Assembly: GCF_014205835.1 (NCBI RefSeq)
Contig: NZ_JACHCQ010000014.1
Span: 1 to 64,000, forward strand
From: Pedobacter sp. AK013
Lineage (GTDB): Bacteria; Bacteroidota; Bacteroidia; Sphingobacteriales; Sphingobacteriaceae
Direction: 5' to 3'
Length of the DNA stretch: 64,000 bases
The notes below the pieces were generated by a model. That model saw only the letters and a program-made list of their open reading frames with translations, was not told the DNA's origin and searched no databases. The position numbers and the translations under genes are program-made. Below, piece after piece: positions 35,185-43,717 of the stretch (position 1 is its first letter; every line of letters starts with the position of its first letter).

Positions 35185-36138
35185 TTATTTAAAAACTACT
35201 TCTGTAGCCCCATAGCCAAACTTTTCTTTTCTGGCATCCATATATGTTTTTACATTTGGGTTTTTACTGATCAGTTTATGAATTTTATCCCGCAAAGTAC
35301 CGTTACCCGAGCCGTGGATAAAAACGATTTTATCAAAATGATGCACAACCGCGGCATCCATTGCAGTTTGAAAATGATTAATCTGTATCTGCAACATTTC
35401 ATCAGCTTCTAAAAAATGATGGTCATCTCTTAGTTTTTCGATGTGCAGATCAATTTCTTTTTGTGGCGCTTCAACTGTTTTTTTCTCTTCAGTCGATCTG
35501 AAAAAACTTTCCTTCAACTTCTGTGGATCGATGGTTACCGGAACAAGATCATCCAAGCGGATCAACCAACCTTTATTTTTTAATTGAGGCAACTCCTTTT
35601 GCTCGGTACTAAAATCTTTTGCCCTAAACTTTTTACGGATTACCAATGGATCGATAGGTTTCACATCAGCTTTACTAAACACTAAAACCTGAAAATTAAA
35701 TTCTGGCCAAAGATCAAGATCTGCCAAGGAAGCAGAATAAACCAAAGTGGAGCCATAAGATTCAATTATCCCATAAAAAGCACCCGCATACTTTTCTTTA
35801 CGTTCGGTGGTTAAGCTTATCAATAGAATATTTGACGAATGGTTTTGGAGGTGAAAATGCACCACATTACCCGCCTTATCATCGGTAGCCACAGCTATAT
35901 AAATACCGTTTTCGATTTTGTTAATACTGGGAATATTTACTTGAATGGTTTTTGGTGCATCCAGCTCTTCGGTTACCACACCATGGCCATGTACAGAAGT
36001 TAAATTACTTACCGCAACAGGTATTTCGAAACCATCTTCATCGGTAACACCCAAAGTTTGATTGTCGATAATTTTGGTTACGTAACCTTCACGCTTTTCA
36101 TCAACAAAACGTACAAAATCTCCTAGTTTAAATTTCAT
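35185..36138 (-). CDS. DUF2027 and Smr-domain protein
   Basis: A 317-residue cytoplasmic protein. The N-terminal 60 residues form a small SH3-like region (KLGDFVRFVDEKREGYV), the middle (about 70-195) matches DUF2027 of Bacteroidota, and the C-terminal 90 residues form a Smr domain: IDLHIEKLRDDH, HFDKIVFIHGSGNGTLRDKI and EKFGYGATEV. Smr domains are nicking or RNA-cleaving endonucleases, also found in MutS2, where the HGxGxG loop is key. Its target is unknown. It precedes rsgA in the direction opposite to transcription, with about 110 bp between. Confidence 0.88.
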   Translation of the reverse strand: MKFKLGDFVRFVDEKREGYVTKIIDNQTLGVTDEDGFEIPVAVSNLTSVHGHGVVTEELDAPKTIQVNIPSINKIENGIYIAVATDDKAGNVVHFHLQNHSSNILLISLTTERKEKYAGAFYGIIESYGSTLVYSASLADLDLWPEFNFQVLVFSKADVKPIDPLVIRKKFRAKDFSTEQKELPQLKNKGWLIRLDDLVPVTIDPQKLKESFFRSTEEKKTVEAPQKEIDLHIEKLRDDHHFLEADEMLQIQINHFQTAMDAAVVHHFDKIVFIHGSGNGTLRDKIHKLISKNPNVKTYMDARKEKFGYGATEVVFK

Positions 36139-36245
36139 TTCTATATTTTTTTAACCACCAAGACACAAAGATTTTTAAGCAGTTTGAATTAAAATACCTT
36201 AGATGAAGCTATTTACCTCCTTTGGTCTTTGGCCTTTCAGCTTTT

Positions 36246-37166
36246 TTAATGCCTTGTATCGTTTCCGTGGTAAATGCTCAGGTAACTTTCATATCTCGAA
36301 ACTGCAATTTCACCATCATTTACGGCTTCAATAACGGCACAGCCCGGTTCGTTAATATGCCTGCAATTATTAAAGCGGCAATTGTGCGAGATTTTAAAGA
36401 TTTCTCTAAAAAAATGCCCCAATTCTTCTTTTTCGATGTCTATTACACCAAGTTCCCTGATACCAGGAGAATCTACAATAAAACCGCCTTGTGGTAGTTC
36501 AAACATTTCAGCAAAAGTGGTGGTATGCTGCCCCTTATCGCTCCAATCCGACACCTCTCCTGTTCTTAAATCACGATCGGGCATTAAAGCATTGATCAAA
36601 CTTGATTTCCCTACTCCCGAATGTCCGGAAATTAATGTAATCTTATCAGTAATCAACTCCTGGATAACAGGAATGTTAATACCTTTTAAAGCTGAAACTT
36701 CATAACAGGCATAGTCGATATTTTCGTAAATATCTTTAAACTCCTGAAGAATTTCTAATCCCTGCTTACTAAACAGATCAAGTTTATTAAATACCAATAC
36801 AGCAGGCACATCATAAGCTTCGGCAGTAACCAAAAAACGATCGATAAAACCCAAAGAAGTACGAGGTGAAGCGAGTGTAACCACCAGCATGGCCATATCC
36901 AAATTAGCAGCCAATATTTGCGCCTGCTTACTCAGGTTGATTGATTTGCGAATGATGTAGTTTTTACGGGGCAACATTTCGTGTATCAAACCCTGGTTAC
37001 TGTCCCGTTCCAGATCAAACTTCACTCTGTCGCCAACCGCAATCGGATTGGTGGTTTTAAGTCCTTTAATCCGAAATTTCCCTACAATACGACAGTCATA
37101 GCGTTCGCCATTATCGGCCAAAACACTATACCAGCTCCCTGTAGATTTAATAACTAATCCCTGCAT
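36246..37166 (-). CDS. rsgA: Ribosome small-subunit GTPase A
   Basis: Circularly permuted GTPase that checks late 30S ribosome assembly. The 306-residue protein has an OB-fold (about 1-70), then G-motifs in the permuted order G4 FNKLD, G1 GHSGVGKSSL and G3 DSPGIRELG, then the zinc-binding tail CRFNNCRHINEPGC with its Cys-Cys-His-Cys set. All expected elements are present. It is transcribed leftward from the fumC promoter region and shares a 200-bp divergent spacer with fumC. Confidence 0.96.
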   Translation of the reverse strand: MQGLVIKSTGSWYSVLADNGERYDCRIVGKFRIKGLKTTNPIAVGDRVKFDLERDSNQGLIHEMLPRKNYIIRKSINLSKQAQILAANLDMAMLVVTLASPRTSLGFIDRFLVTAEAYDVPAVLVFNKLDLFSKQGLEILQEFKDIYENIDYACYEVSALKGINIPVIQELITDKITLISGHSGVGKSSLINALMPDRDLRTGEVSDWSDKGQHTTTFAEMFELPQGGFIVDSPGIRELGVIDIEKEELGHFFREIFKISHNCRFNNCRHINEPGCAVIEAVNDGEIAVSRYESYLSIYHGNDTRH

Positions 37167-37334
37167 ATTTGCGGTAAAGGTATGAATATGATTCCATTGG
37201 TAGAAGCGGCTAACCAGGATAAAAGTTTGTATATTAATGATGAAGAATAAAAAAGAATAGAGACATTTCGGCGATATATTTTCTTATCCACTAAATATCT
37301 TACATAAATCCAACGCTTTAAAAGGCAAAAAACC

Positions 37335-37342
37335 TAAATTTG
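37335..37342 (+). promoter_or_regulatory. Putative fumC promoter -7 element
   Basis: TAAATTTG matches TAnnTTTG exactly and lies 24 bp before the fumC ATG at 37367. No clear -33 TTTG at the right spacing. It also argues against starting fumC at 37340, because the -7 box would fall inside the coding region. Confidence 0.4.
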
Positions 37343-37366
37343 CGACAACAAAAAATCAAAAATATA

Positions 37367-38764
37367 ATGAGTTTCAGAATAGAACACGATACCATGGGCG
37401 AGGTGCAGGTACCAGCCGACAAATACTGGGGTGCACAAACCGAACGCTCACGCAATAACTTCAAAATCGGACCAGAAGGTTCAATGCCAAAAGAAATTAT
37501 CCACGCTTTTGGATATCTGAAAAAAGCAGCTGCCCTTGCTAATACCGAACTGGGTGTATTATCAGCAGAAAAAGCAGCTTTAATTGCTAAAGCTTGTGAT
37601 GAAATTATTGCAGGACAGCTAGATGATCAATTTCCTTTGGTAATCTGGCAAACTGGTTCGGGTACACAAAGCAACATGAATGGTAACGAGGTAATTGCAA
37701 ATCGTGCTCATGTCATTAACGGCGGTTCATTAGCTGACGATAAAAAAGTACTTCACCCTAATGATGATGTAAATAAATCACAGTCATCAAACGATACTTA
37801 CCCAACTGCAATGCACATTGCAGCCTATAAACTCACTGTAGAAAATACCATTCCTGGCTTAACCCATTTAAGAAACGCTTTGGCTAAAAAGGCCGAAGAA
37901 TTTGCAGGCATTACCAAAACCGGCCGTACCCATTTTATGGATGCTACGCCACTTACTTTAGGCCAGGAATTTTCAGGTTATGTACAACAGATTGACAACA
38001 GCATTAGGGCAATCAAAAATGCTTTGGTAATGGTTGCCGAACTGGCTTTGGGCGGTACCGCCGTTGGTACGGGCTTAAATACACCAAAAGGATATGATGT
38101 TTTGGTGGCTAAAAAAATTGCCGATTTAACCGGCTTGCCTTTTGTTACTGCCCCAAATAAATTTGAGGCTTTAGCAGCGCACGATGCAATGGTAGAGCTT
38201 TCTGGTGCATTAAAACGTACTGCAGTTGCCTTAATGAAAGTGGCTAACGATGTAAGAATGTTAAGTTCTGGTCCCCGTTGTGGCATTGGCGAAATTGTGA
38301 TCCCCGATAACGAACCTGGATCTTCTATTATGCCAGGAAAGGTTAATCCTACGCAACCAGAGGCTTTAACAATGGTTTGTGCACAGGTAATTGGTAACGA
38401 TGTAGCCGTTTCAGTAGGCGGAATGTCAGGTCATTTTGAACTGAATGTATTTAAACCCCTTATTGCCGCTAATGTTTTGCAGTCGGCCCGTTTACTTGGC
38501 GATGCCTGCGTTTCTTTCACCGATAAATGTGCGGAAGGAATTACCGCCAACTTGCCAGAAATTGAGAAACATTTACAAAATTCTTTGATGTTGGTTACTG
38601 CATTAAACCCACACGTAGGTTACGAAAACGCAGCAAAAATTGCTAAAAAAGCCCATAAAGAAAATAAAACCTTAAAAGCAGCAGCTGTAGAATTGGGATT
38701 ATTAACCGCCGAGCAGTTTGATGAGTGGGTACGCCCCGAAGATATGGTTGGCAGCCTGAAATAA
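37367..38764 (+). CDS. fumC: Class II fumarate hydratase
   Basis: Reversible hydration of fumarate to malate in the TCA cycle. The frame is open from about 37340, but ATG 37367 gives the canonical start [19 protein letters not shown] and 465 residues. Landmarks are [12 protein letters not shown], the [14 protein letters not shown] block, [12 protein letters not shown] and the fumarase signature [11 protein letters not shown], where the mobile active-site loop lies. A 16-bp perfect hairpin follows. Its neighbours on the plus strand are two micro-ORFs and a lipoprotein gene of Bacteroidota type. Confidence 0.97.
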   Translation: MSFRIEHDTMGEVQVPADKYWGAQTERSRNNFKIGPEGSMPKEIIHAFGYLKKAAALANTELGVLSAEKAALIAKACDEIIAGQLDDQFPLVIWQTGSGTQSNMNGNEVIANRAHVINGGSLADDKKVLHPNDDVNKSQSSNDTYPTAMHIAAYKLTVENTIPGLTHLRNALAKKAEEFAGITKTGRTHFMDATPLTLGQEFSGYVQQIDNSIRAIKNALVMVAELALGGTAVGTGLNTPKGYDVLVAKKIADLTGLPFVTAPNKFEALAAHDAMVELSGALKRTAVALMKVANDVRMLSSGPRCGIGEIVIPDNEPGSSIMPGKVNPTQPEALTMVCAQVIGNDVAVSVGGMSGHFELNVFKPLIAANVLQSARLLGDACVSFTDKCAEGITANLPEIEKHLQNSLMLVTALNPHVGYENAAKIAKKAHKENKTLKAAAVELGLLTAEQFDEWVRPEDMVGSLK

Positions 38765-38773
38765 GCCAACAAT

Positions 38774-38807
38774 TTAACCGCTAAGTTGCTGGCAACTTAG
38801 CGGTTAA
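38774..38807 (+). terminator. Strong hairpin after fumC
   Basis: TTAACCGCTAAGTTGC (38774-38789) and GCAACTTAGCGGTTAA (38792-38807) are exact reverse complements, with a 2-nt loop that must open to form. It starts 9 bp after the fumC stop, so fumC and the next genes are probably separate transcripts or attenuated. Confidence 0.7.
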
Positions 38808-38871
38808 TATAATACCACTTATAAGTGAGGTTCAAATCAAAATATTAAATAAACAATAGACCATAGACCAT

Positions 38872-39048
38872 ATGGAACCAATAATTGCTACAATGATCAG
38901 CATGATATCTATCATTGCCCCTTGCATCGTACTTGGAGCTTGCTGTTATTTTTTAGCAAAAAAAGTAGTTATTGAGGCCATTTTAATGACCATTGGGTCA
39001 GGAATGGGATTAATTATTCACTTATTTTACCTTTTGATCCCTATTTAA
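38872..39048 (+). CDS. Small membrane protein, 58 residues
   Basis: An ATG at 38872 opens a 58-residue frame with stop TAA at 39046-39048. The protein is almost entirely hydrophobic: MEPIIATMISMISIIAP, then ACCYFLAKKVVIEAIL, then GLIIHLFYLLIPI, which fits two membrane helices joined by a short basic loop. It has no similarity I recognise. The next small frame begins 14 bp later, and the lipoprotein and nuclease genes follow without gaps, so I take it as a real member of that cluster. Micro-proteins are easily missed by annotation. Confidence 0.5.
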   Translation: MEPIIATMISMISIIAPCIVLGACCYFLAKKVVIEAILMTIGSGMGLIIHLFYLLIPI

Positions 39049-39062
39049 CGAACTATAAGGGT

Positions 39063-39230
39063 ATGTCCTACAGCAATATTTCAAAATATTATACTGTAGT
39101 TGGTATTTTCAACCTCATTTCCAGCCTATGCTTTGCCATTGGTTTTTCAATATTGATCATTAATACCGTTAAAAAGAATAAGACCGTTAAGGAACAGTTC
39201 CCTAAAAGCAACGATTATAACCATGAGTAA
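39063..39230 (+). CDS. Small membrane protein, 55 residues
   Basis: ATG 39063 opens a 55-residue frame ending at TAA 39228-39230. It has one hydrophobic segment (YYTVVGIFNLISSLCFAIG, then FSILIINTV) and a charged tail KKNKTVKEQFPKSNDYNHE, so a single-pass or hairpin membrane protein is likely. Its stop overlaps the lipoprotein start by 8 bp (ATGAGTAA), a clear sign of translational coupling and the best evidence that the frame is real. Unknown function. Confidence 0.5.
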   Translation: MSYSNISKYYTVVGIFNLISSLCFAIGFSILIINTVKKNKTVKEQFPKSNDYNHE

Positions 39231-39738
39231 ACCGCAATTAGGATTAAGGTTTTGTTACATTCTCCTTTTTACATTATCCATTTTACAACTGGCGTGTAGT
39301 CCGCGACCTAATATTCAGGGTAAAGGTGAAGATTTTATGCAAGGGGTTTGGAATGAAGATTCTATTGCTTTTAGTAATAAATTGAGCAACTACACACAAC
39401 ACCATTTCAAGTTTACCTGCGATTCGGTTTATATTGATATGGTTACCCATAGCAAAGTAAATTTTTACGAAGACTCTTGTTATAACAATGGCATCTGGAA
39501 AGAATATGCCAAAGGTGTTTATGCCGTTAAAGGTGATACTTTATTTATAGGCGCCACCTTTACACATGCTAACTATAAACAAAAAATATCGGGATGTTAC
39601 CGCATTGGCAGGTACGACAAGAACTTCCTGATCAAAAAAAAATCTGCAGATTCGTTATTTTTGGAAAGTTTGAGCGATCAGCGTGAAATTAAGCTAACAC
39701 TTAAAGAAAAAATTACCTGCGTACAAAAAGAATTATAA
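39223..39738 (+). CDS. Conserved lipoprotein of the fumC cluster
   Basis: A 171-residue lipoprotein; the lipobox LQLACSPRP is at about 22-30. The mature part is beta-rich (KFTCDSVYIDMVTHSKVNF, GVYAVKGDTLFIGATF, GCYRIGRYDKNFLI). Such small lipoproteins beside fumC in Bacteroidota are sometimes mislabelled fumarate hydratase, but this protein has no such domain. The start overlaps the micro-ORF by 8 bp, and the S1/P1 nuclease gene begins just after its stop, so a four-gene transcript is likely. Function not known. Confidence 0.75.
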   Translation: MSKPQLGLRFCYILLFTLSILQLACSPRPNIQGKGEDFMQGVWNEDSIAFSNKLSNYTQHHFKFTCDSVYIDMVTHSKVNFYEDSCYNNGIWKEYAKGVYAVKGDTLFIGATFTHANYKQKISGCYRIGRYDKNFLIKKKSADSLFLESLSDQREIKLTLKEKITCVQKEL

Positions 39739-39739
39739 A

Positions 39740-40546
39740 ATGATTTTAACATCAATTAAAAAGAAATTAACCTCTGCTTTAGCCATTGGTTTTTTAGCCT
39801 ATTTACCTATTCAGGCAGGTGCATGGGGCACCATTGGTCATCGTGTAGTTGGCGAAATTGCCGATAGTTATTTAAAGACTAAAACACGCAAGGCTATTCA
39901 AAGTATTTTAGGTTACGAAACTTTGGCCATGAGTGCCAACTGGGGCGATTTTATTAAATCGGATTCCACTTATAACTATATGTATAACTGGCACTTTGTT
40001 AATCTTCCGGCTGGATTAGATAAAAATGGGGTATATCAATTTTTGGACACTGAAAAAACACCAAATCTTTACAATAAAATCCCTGATTTAATCGCTATTT
40101 TAAAGAAAACAAGCAGTACTGCGACCGAAAAAAAACTAGCCTTGCGCATGTTGGTTCACCTGGCAGGCGATTTGTGCCAGCCTATGCATGTTGCCCGTAA
40201 GGATGATTTGGGCGGCAACCGCATTTCGGTATTATGGTTCAATGAAAAATCGAATATCCACAGGGTTTGGGATGAACAGCTCATCGAATATCAGCAGTTA
40301 AGTTATACAGAATATGCGAAGGCAATCAATCATCCTTCTGCCATTCAGTTGTATAACTGGCAAAACACAGGCCTTAAAGATTGTATTTACGAATCGTATG
40401 GCATTTGCAATAAAATTTACGAAAACACCAAACCAGACGCTAAATTAAGCTACCGCTATAATTTTGACTGGGTAGATACCCTTAACGAACAGTTATTAAA
40501 AGGTGGCGTACGTTTAGCCAAAATGTTAAACGATATCTACGGATAA
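39740..40546 (+). CDS. S1/P1-type nuclease
   Basis: Predicted secreted, zinc-dependent single-strand nuclease and 3'-nucleotidase, 268 residues. The N-terminus GAWGTIGHRVVGEIA carries the mature-end Trp and His ligands after the signal peptide. Further ligands are in WGDFIKSD, YNWHFVN, HLAGDLCQPMHV and the DDLGGN loop, so the trinuclear zinc site looks intact. It begins one base after the lipoprotein stop. A periplasmic or extracellular role in scavenging nucleotides is likely. A hairpin terminator follows. Confidence 0.92.
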   Translation: MILTSIKKKLTSALAIGFLAYLPIQAGAWGTIGHRVVGEIADSYLKTKTRKAIQSILGYETLAMSANWGDFIKSDSTYNYMYNWHFVNLPAGLDKNGVYQFLDTEKTPNLYNKIPDLIAILKKTSSTATEKKLALRMLVHLAGDLCQPMHVARKDDLGGNRISVLWFNEKSNIHRVWDEQLIEYQQLSYTEYAKAINHPSAIQLYNWQNTGLKDCIYESYGICNKIYENTKPDAKLSYRYNFDWVDTLNEQLLKGGVRLAKMLNDIYG

Positions 40547-40564
40547 CATTTCCAAACATTTTAG

Positions 40565-40600
40565 ATGCTCCAACGCTAACCAGCTTGGGGCATTTTTTTT
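40565..40600 (+). terminator. Terminator after the nuclease gene
   Basis: ATGCTCCAA (40565-40573) pairs with TTGGGGCAT (40585-40593), with one G-U, over an 11-nt loop, then a T-run to 40600. It is 18 bp after the stop codon. Confidence 0.75.
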
Positions 40601-40667
40601 AAGTATCGTAGCAATTCAACTATGGCATTCGTTTTACCGGATATAAACTAAAACCAATTATAAACCG

Positions 40668-41108
40668 ATGAAAAAATTACTACTTATCTTATCCCTATGC
40701 CTAGCATTTGCCTGTAAAAAGAAAGAAATTGTTGCAATTGACGATATTACAAGTTACAGCTGGCCCTTGCAATCGGCAACTGTTAGCCCTGTTTTAACGG
40801 TAGATGGAAAATCGAGCAGTAATTTCATGACACTTTCAGGTCTTAGTGCCTGTTTAAACAACAATTACGCACTAAGTTTTTCGGCAAACGGATCTTATGC
40901 TTTCACCTCAACAGGTCCATTATGCGACATGTTTTCCTCTCAAAATGCCAAATGGACAAAAATGGGGAATGAAATCACGTTAAACAATGGTTTCGGCAAT
41001 ACAGAAACTATAAATTTAAGCGGGACAAATATCATTCAAAAATATACTTTTGAGAAAGAAGGAAAAACCTACACCGTTACTTATATATTTACAGCAAAAT
41101 CTAAATAA
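40668..41108 (+). CDS. Lipocalin-like lipoprotein
   Basis: A 146-residue lipoprotein with a signal peptide and lipobox LAFACKKKE. The body is beta-strand-rich with alternating hydrophobics and short loops (YALSFSANGSYAFTS, AKWTKMGNEITLNNG, YTVTYIFTAK), which suits a lipocalin-like beta-barrel of the kind common in Bacteroidota. A ligand cannot be named. The phosphatase frame begins 2 bp after the stop, so the two are probably co-transcribed. Confidence 0.65.
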   Translation: MKKLLLILSLCLAFACKKKEIVAIDDITSYSWPLQSATVSPVLTVDGKSSSNFMTLSGLSACLNNNYALSFSANGSYAFTSTGPLCDMFSSQNAKWTKMGNEITLNNGFGNTETINLSGTNIIQKYTFEKEGKTYTVTYIFTAKSK

Positions 41109-41110
41109 TA

Positions 41111-41545
41111 TTGAAAATTTTAATGGTTTGCCTCGGTAACATCTGCCGTTCGCCTTTAGCCGAAGGCATTATGCGCCAACTGGCAGATAAACAGAACTTA
41201 AACTGGGAAATTGCTTCGGCAGGAACGGGTAACTGGCATATTGGGAAAGCACCCGACCATAGGAGCATTGCTGCGGCTAAAGCCCTCGGTTACGATATCA
41301 GCAAACAACGGGCACAACAATTTAACCACTCTATGTTTGCCAAATACGACCTGATTTTGGTGATGGACAGGAATAATTTAGCTCATCTTAAAAACCTTGC
41401 TAAAAGCGAGGAAGAACGAAAAAAGGTTAAACTTTTTCTTGATAACGACGAAGTTACAGACCCATATTGGGATAATGCACTGTTTAGCCCGGTTTGTAAA
41501 CAGATTGAAGAAAGATGTATGGAAATTATCAAACAACTTTCTTAA
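41111..41545 (+). CDS. Low-molecular-weight protein-tyrosine phosphatase
   Basis: Cytoplasmic phosphatase of 144 residues. The P-loop VCLGNICRSPLAEG has Cys7 and Arg13 of the CX5R motif, and the general acid is in the TDPYW segment near residue 117. The frame can begin only at TTG 41111 (a stop codon lies just upstream) or at the ATG at 41123, which would drop the conserved KIL strand. I chose TTG; it gives the canonical MKILMVCLGN start. It likely dephosphorylates tyrosine kinases of capsule export or related proteins. It sits 2 bp after the lipoprotein gene. Confidence 0.9.
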   Translation: MKILMVCLGNICRSPLAEGIMRQLADKQNLNWEIASAGTGNWHIGKAPDHRSIAAAKALGYDISKQRAQQFNHSMFAKYDLILVMDRNNLAHLKNLAKSEEERKKVKLFLDNDEVTDPYWDNALFSPVCKQIEERCMEIIKQLS

Positions 41546-41585
41546 ATTTAAAGTTCAATATTCATCACTAACCAAGTTAACAAAA

Positions 41586-42353
41586 ATGAAAAAGTACCTG
41601 TCCCTATGTTTATTAATTGCCTCCGTTTTTTTATTCCAAAGTTATACTGCCGCTAAGAAATCAGCAAAGGTTTTAGTTTTTTCCAAAACCAAAGGTTTTA
41701 GGCACAACTCTATTGAAACCGGAAAAGAAGTTATCCAAAAATTAGGCACCGAGCATCATTTTGAAGTAGATACCACCGAAAATGCCGATCTGTTTACAGA
41801 AGATAACCTTAAAAAGTATGCCGCTGTTATTTTTCTAAATACAACAGGCGATGTTTTAGACAATAAACAACAGGTAGCTTTCGAGAGATATATCCAGGCT
41901 GGTGGAGGTTATGTAGGCATACATGCTGCAACCGATACCGAATACGATTGGCCTTGGTATGGTAAATTGGCTGGCGCTTATTTCATCAGTCATCCAGCTG
42001 TTCAGGAGGCTAAATTTATTGTTAAAGATAAAAAACATCCAGCTACTAAATTCCTCACTGATTCGATATGGATGAGAAAGGATGAACTATATAACTTTAA
42101 GGATATCAATCCAGATATTAAAGTGCTAATCACGCTAGACGAGAAATCGTATACAGGCGGTAAAAATGGCGATTTCCATCCTTTTAGCTGGTACCACAAT
42201 TTTGATGGAGGAAGAGCTTTCTACACTTGTATGGGCCATACTAAAGAAGGCTGGGCAGATGATAAATTTCAGAATCATTTATGGGGAGGGATCGAATATG
42301 CCATGGGCAGCCAAAAGAAATTAGATTACAGCAAAGCGCATTCAAAATTATAA
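41586..42353 (+). CDS. ThuA-domain protein
   Basis: Exported protein of 255 residues with the ThuA (trehalose utilisation) fold. The signal peptide (KKYLSLCLLIASVFLFQSYTAA) fixes the ATG at 41586; an open frame upstream overlaps the phosphatase and is not real. The domain has KVLVFSKTKGFRHNSIE, GGGYVGIHAATDTEYDW and DGGRAFYTCMGHTKEGW. ThuA proteins are class I glutaminase-like folds with proposed roles in sugar metabolism; the reaction is not known. A bidirectional hairpin follows, before the convergent LTxxQ gene. Confidence 0.87.
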   Translation: MKKYLSLCLLIASVFLFQSYTAAKKSAKVLVFSKTKGFRHNSIETGKEVIQKLGTEHHFEVDTTENADLFTEDNLKKYAAVIFLNTTGDVLDNKQQVAFERYIQAGGGYVGIHAATDTEYDWPWYGKLAGAYFISHPAVQEAKFIVKDKKHPATKFLTDSIWMRKDELYNFKDINPDIKVLITLDEKSYTGGKNGDFHPFSWYHNFDGGRAFYTCMGHTKEGWADDKFQNHLWGGIEYAMGSQKKLDYSKAHSKL

Positions 42354-42357
42354 GATT

Positions 42358-42400
42358 AAGGTTGAGCTTACTGGAATTATTAGCCAGCTAGCTCAACCTT
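42358..42400. terminator. Bidirectional terminator
   Basis: AAGGTTGAGCT (42358-42368) pairs exactly with AGCTCAACCTT (42390-42400) across a 21-nt loop. It lies between the convergent ThuA and LTxxQ genes, which end at 42353 and 42411. Confidence 0.65.
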
Positions 42401-42410
42401 TAATTCATGT

Positions 42411-42818
42411 CTAATAAAACAACTGCGAAAGTACATTGCTTGCACTAGGTGCTGCAGGTTTTAAAGAAGTAAACTTTGCCAATTGTGCAACAGTTAAAGC
42501 GGTTCCAAGTTTCGATTTCAACCCAGAAAACAATTTACCAAATTTGCTTTGATAAGCAGCAGGGTCTGTTTTTTGAGTAGCCATAATTGTTGCTTTCTGC
42601 ACCAAAAAATCTTTCACAATTGTAGTTACGGTTGGTTTTTGAGCCGGAGTTAAACTTAGGGAAGGAGTAAGTTTACCAATAATGCCCGAGGTTAAACTTG
42701 CCGCATCGAAACCAGTGCTTGCTGCTGCAGCAGATCCAACTTTACTTAAAAGACTTTGTGCATTAGATGCAAAGTTCAGGCCTAATATGAAGGCAGATAA
42801 AATCAATACTTTTTTCAT
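42411..42818 (-). CDS. Exported helical protein with LTxxQ-like motifs
   Basis: A 135-residue exported protein. The signal peptide KKVLILSAFILGLNFASNAQ fixes the ATG at 42818. The mature part is helical and Ala/Ser/Lys-rich. Two LTxxQ motifs are visible (LTPAQ, then LTVAQ), spaced about 50 residues apart, as in periplasmic Spy/CpxP-type chaperones. This is motif evidence only; overall identity to CpxP is probably low. It stands alone, convergent with ThuA. Confidence 0.6.
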   Translation of the reverse strand: MKKVLILSAFILGLNFASNAQSLLSKVGSAAAASTGFDAASLTSGIIGKLTPSLSLTPAQKPTVTTIVKDFLVQKATIMATQKTDPAAYQSKFGKLFSGLKSKLGTALTVAQLAKFTSLKPAAPSASNVLSQLFY

Positions 42819-42876
42819 TTCAATAGTTATATATTTAACTAAGGTAAACAATTTACACCTTTTGGGAATGAATATT

Positions 42877-43554
42877 TTATGAAGTTTTGACTTTTTTCAG
42901 GTTAGCCAAATAAATATAATTCAGCATACAGAAAGAAGCTACAGCCCCAAAAGTATGCCATAAAAAGTGCGTACCTATTGCAAACACATCCCATTTATCG
43001 GCAATACGGAAAGTTAGTGCGAATATGAAAGCAATTAGGGCAAAGCCAACCCATTTGCCGTTTTTCCACTCAGTTTTGATTAAATAGCCAAATACTGGAA
43101 ATAAAACCAGTGCGGCCATAAAAGCATAATTGATATTAATGAAAATCTGAAAATCGCCATTGCTAAAAAGCTTTCGGACATAAAATTGAAAGAAAGCATA
43201 TACTGCTACAATTAAAACAGCAAAGTACCATCTGGTTAGTTTAGAAAGAAAATAGACACCGGCCGAAAGGCACAGCAGCATAATCGGCATCCAATCCATC
43301 ATGATAAAGATTGGCCAACGTCTTAGCCCATGGTAGGTAGTCCCTCCTATTCCGCCTATATAAAGTAAAACTAATGCAATGGTTAAAAAGCTGTGTTGCT
43401 TAAAATTTCCCCAGATTTTTATTGTCCAATACACGGCAATAGCCAAGAAAAAGCAACTTGTGATGGCATTAAATGGCTCTGGAAAAAGTTGGCTAAGATT
43501 GGTTTCTGTATATATTGTACCCCCATCTGGAGGCGTCTGGATAAAAGCGCTCAT
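42877..43554 (-). CDS. CREST-type membrane hydrolase, alkaline-ceramidase-like
   Basis: A 225-residue integral membrane protein with about seven helices and no signal peptide. Features of the CREST superfamily (alkaline ceramidase, PAQR-like) are seen: EPFNAITSCFF near the start (Glu, Asn and Ser), TTYHGLRRWPIFIMMDWMP with His and Asp in helices 3-4, and GTHFLWHTFGA with two His near the end. If the zinc site is intact, it would hydrolyse an amide bond in a sphingolipid or related lipid. Sphingobacteriaceae make sphingolipids, which fits. The exact substrate is inferred. Confidence 0.7.
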   Translation of the reverse strand: MSAFIQTPPDGGTIYTETNLSQLFPEPFNAITSCFFLAIAVYWTIKIWGNFKQHSFLTIALVLLYIGGIGGTTYHGLRRWPIFIMMDWMPIMLLCLSAGVYFLSKLTRWYFAVLIVAVYAFFQFYVRKLFSNGDFQIFININYAFMAALVLFPVFGYLIKTEWKNGKWVGFALIAFIFALTFRIADKWDVFAIGTHFLWHTFGAVASFCMLNYIYLANLKKVKTS

Positions 43555-43717
43555 GTTTAATTAACGTATACTGAAACTAAATGTTTGATAGATCTATGCA
43601 ACGATCAAGATGTAAAAATAATTTAATGTTTATATCTCCAGGAGATTAAATATTAGTTAACGCTTACTTTACCAATGGGAATTATTTGTACTTTAGTTTT
43701 ATCTAAGCTATACTATT

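Noticed and set aside
37180-37251. 23-codon plus-strand frame MNMIPLVEAANQ
   Set aside because: Short, in the rsgA-fumC divergent gap, no coupling or hydrophobic pattern; too little support.
39223-39738. A second fumarate hydratase
   Set aside because: The 171-residue lipoprotein lacks the GSSxMPxKxNP signature and any fumarase domain; its position beside fumC would explain such a label.
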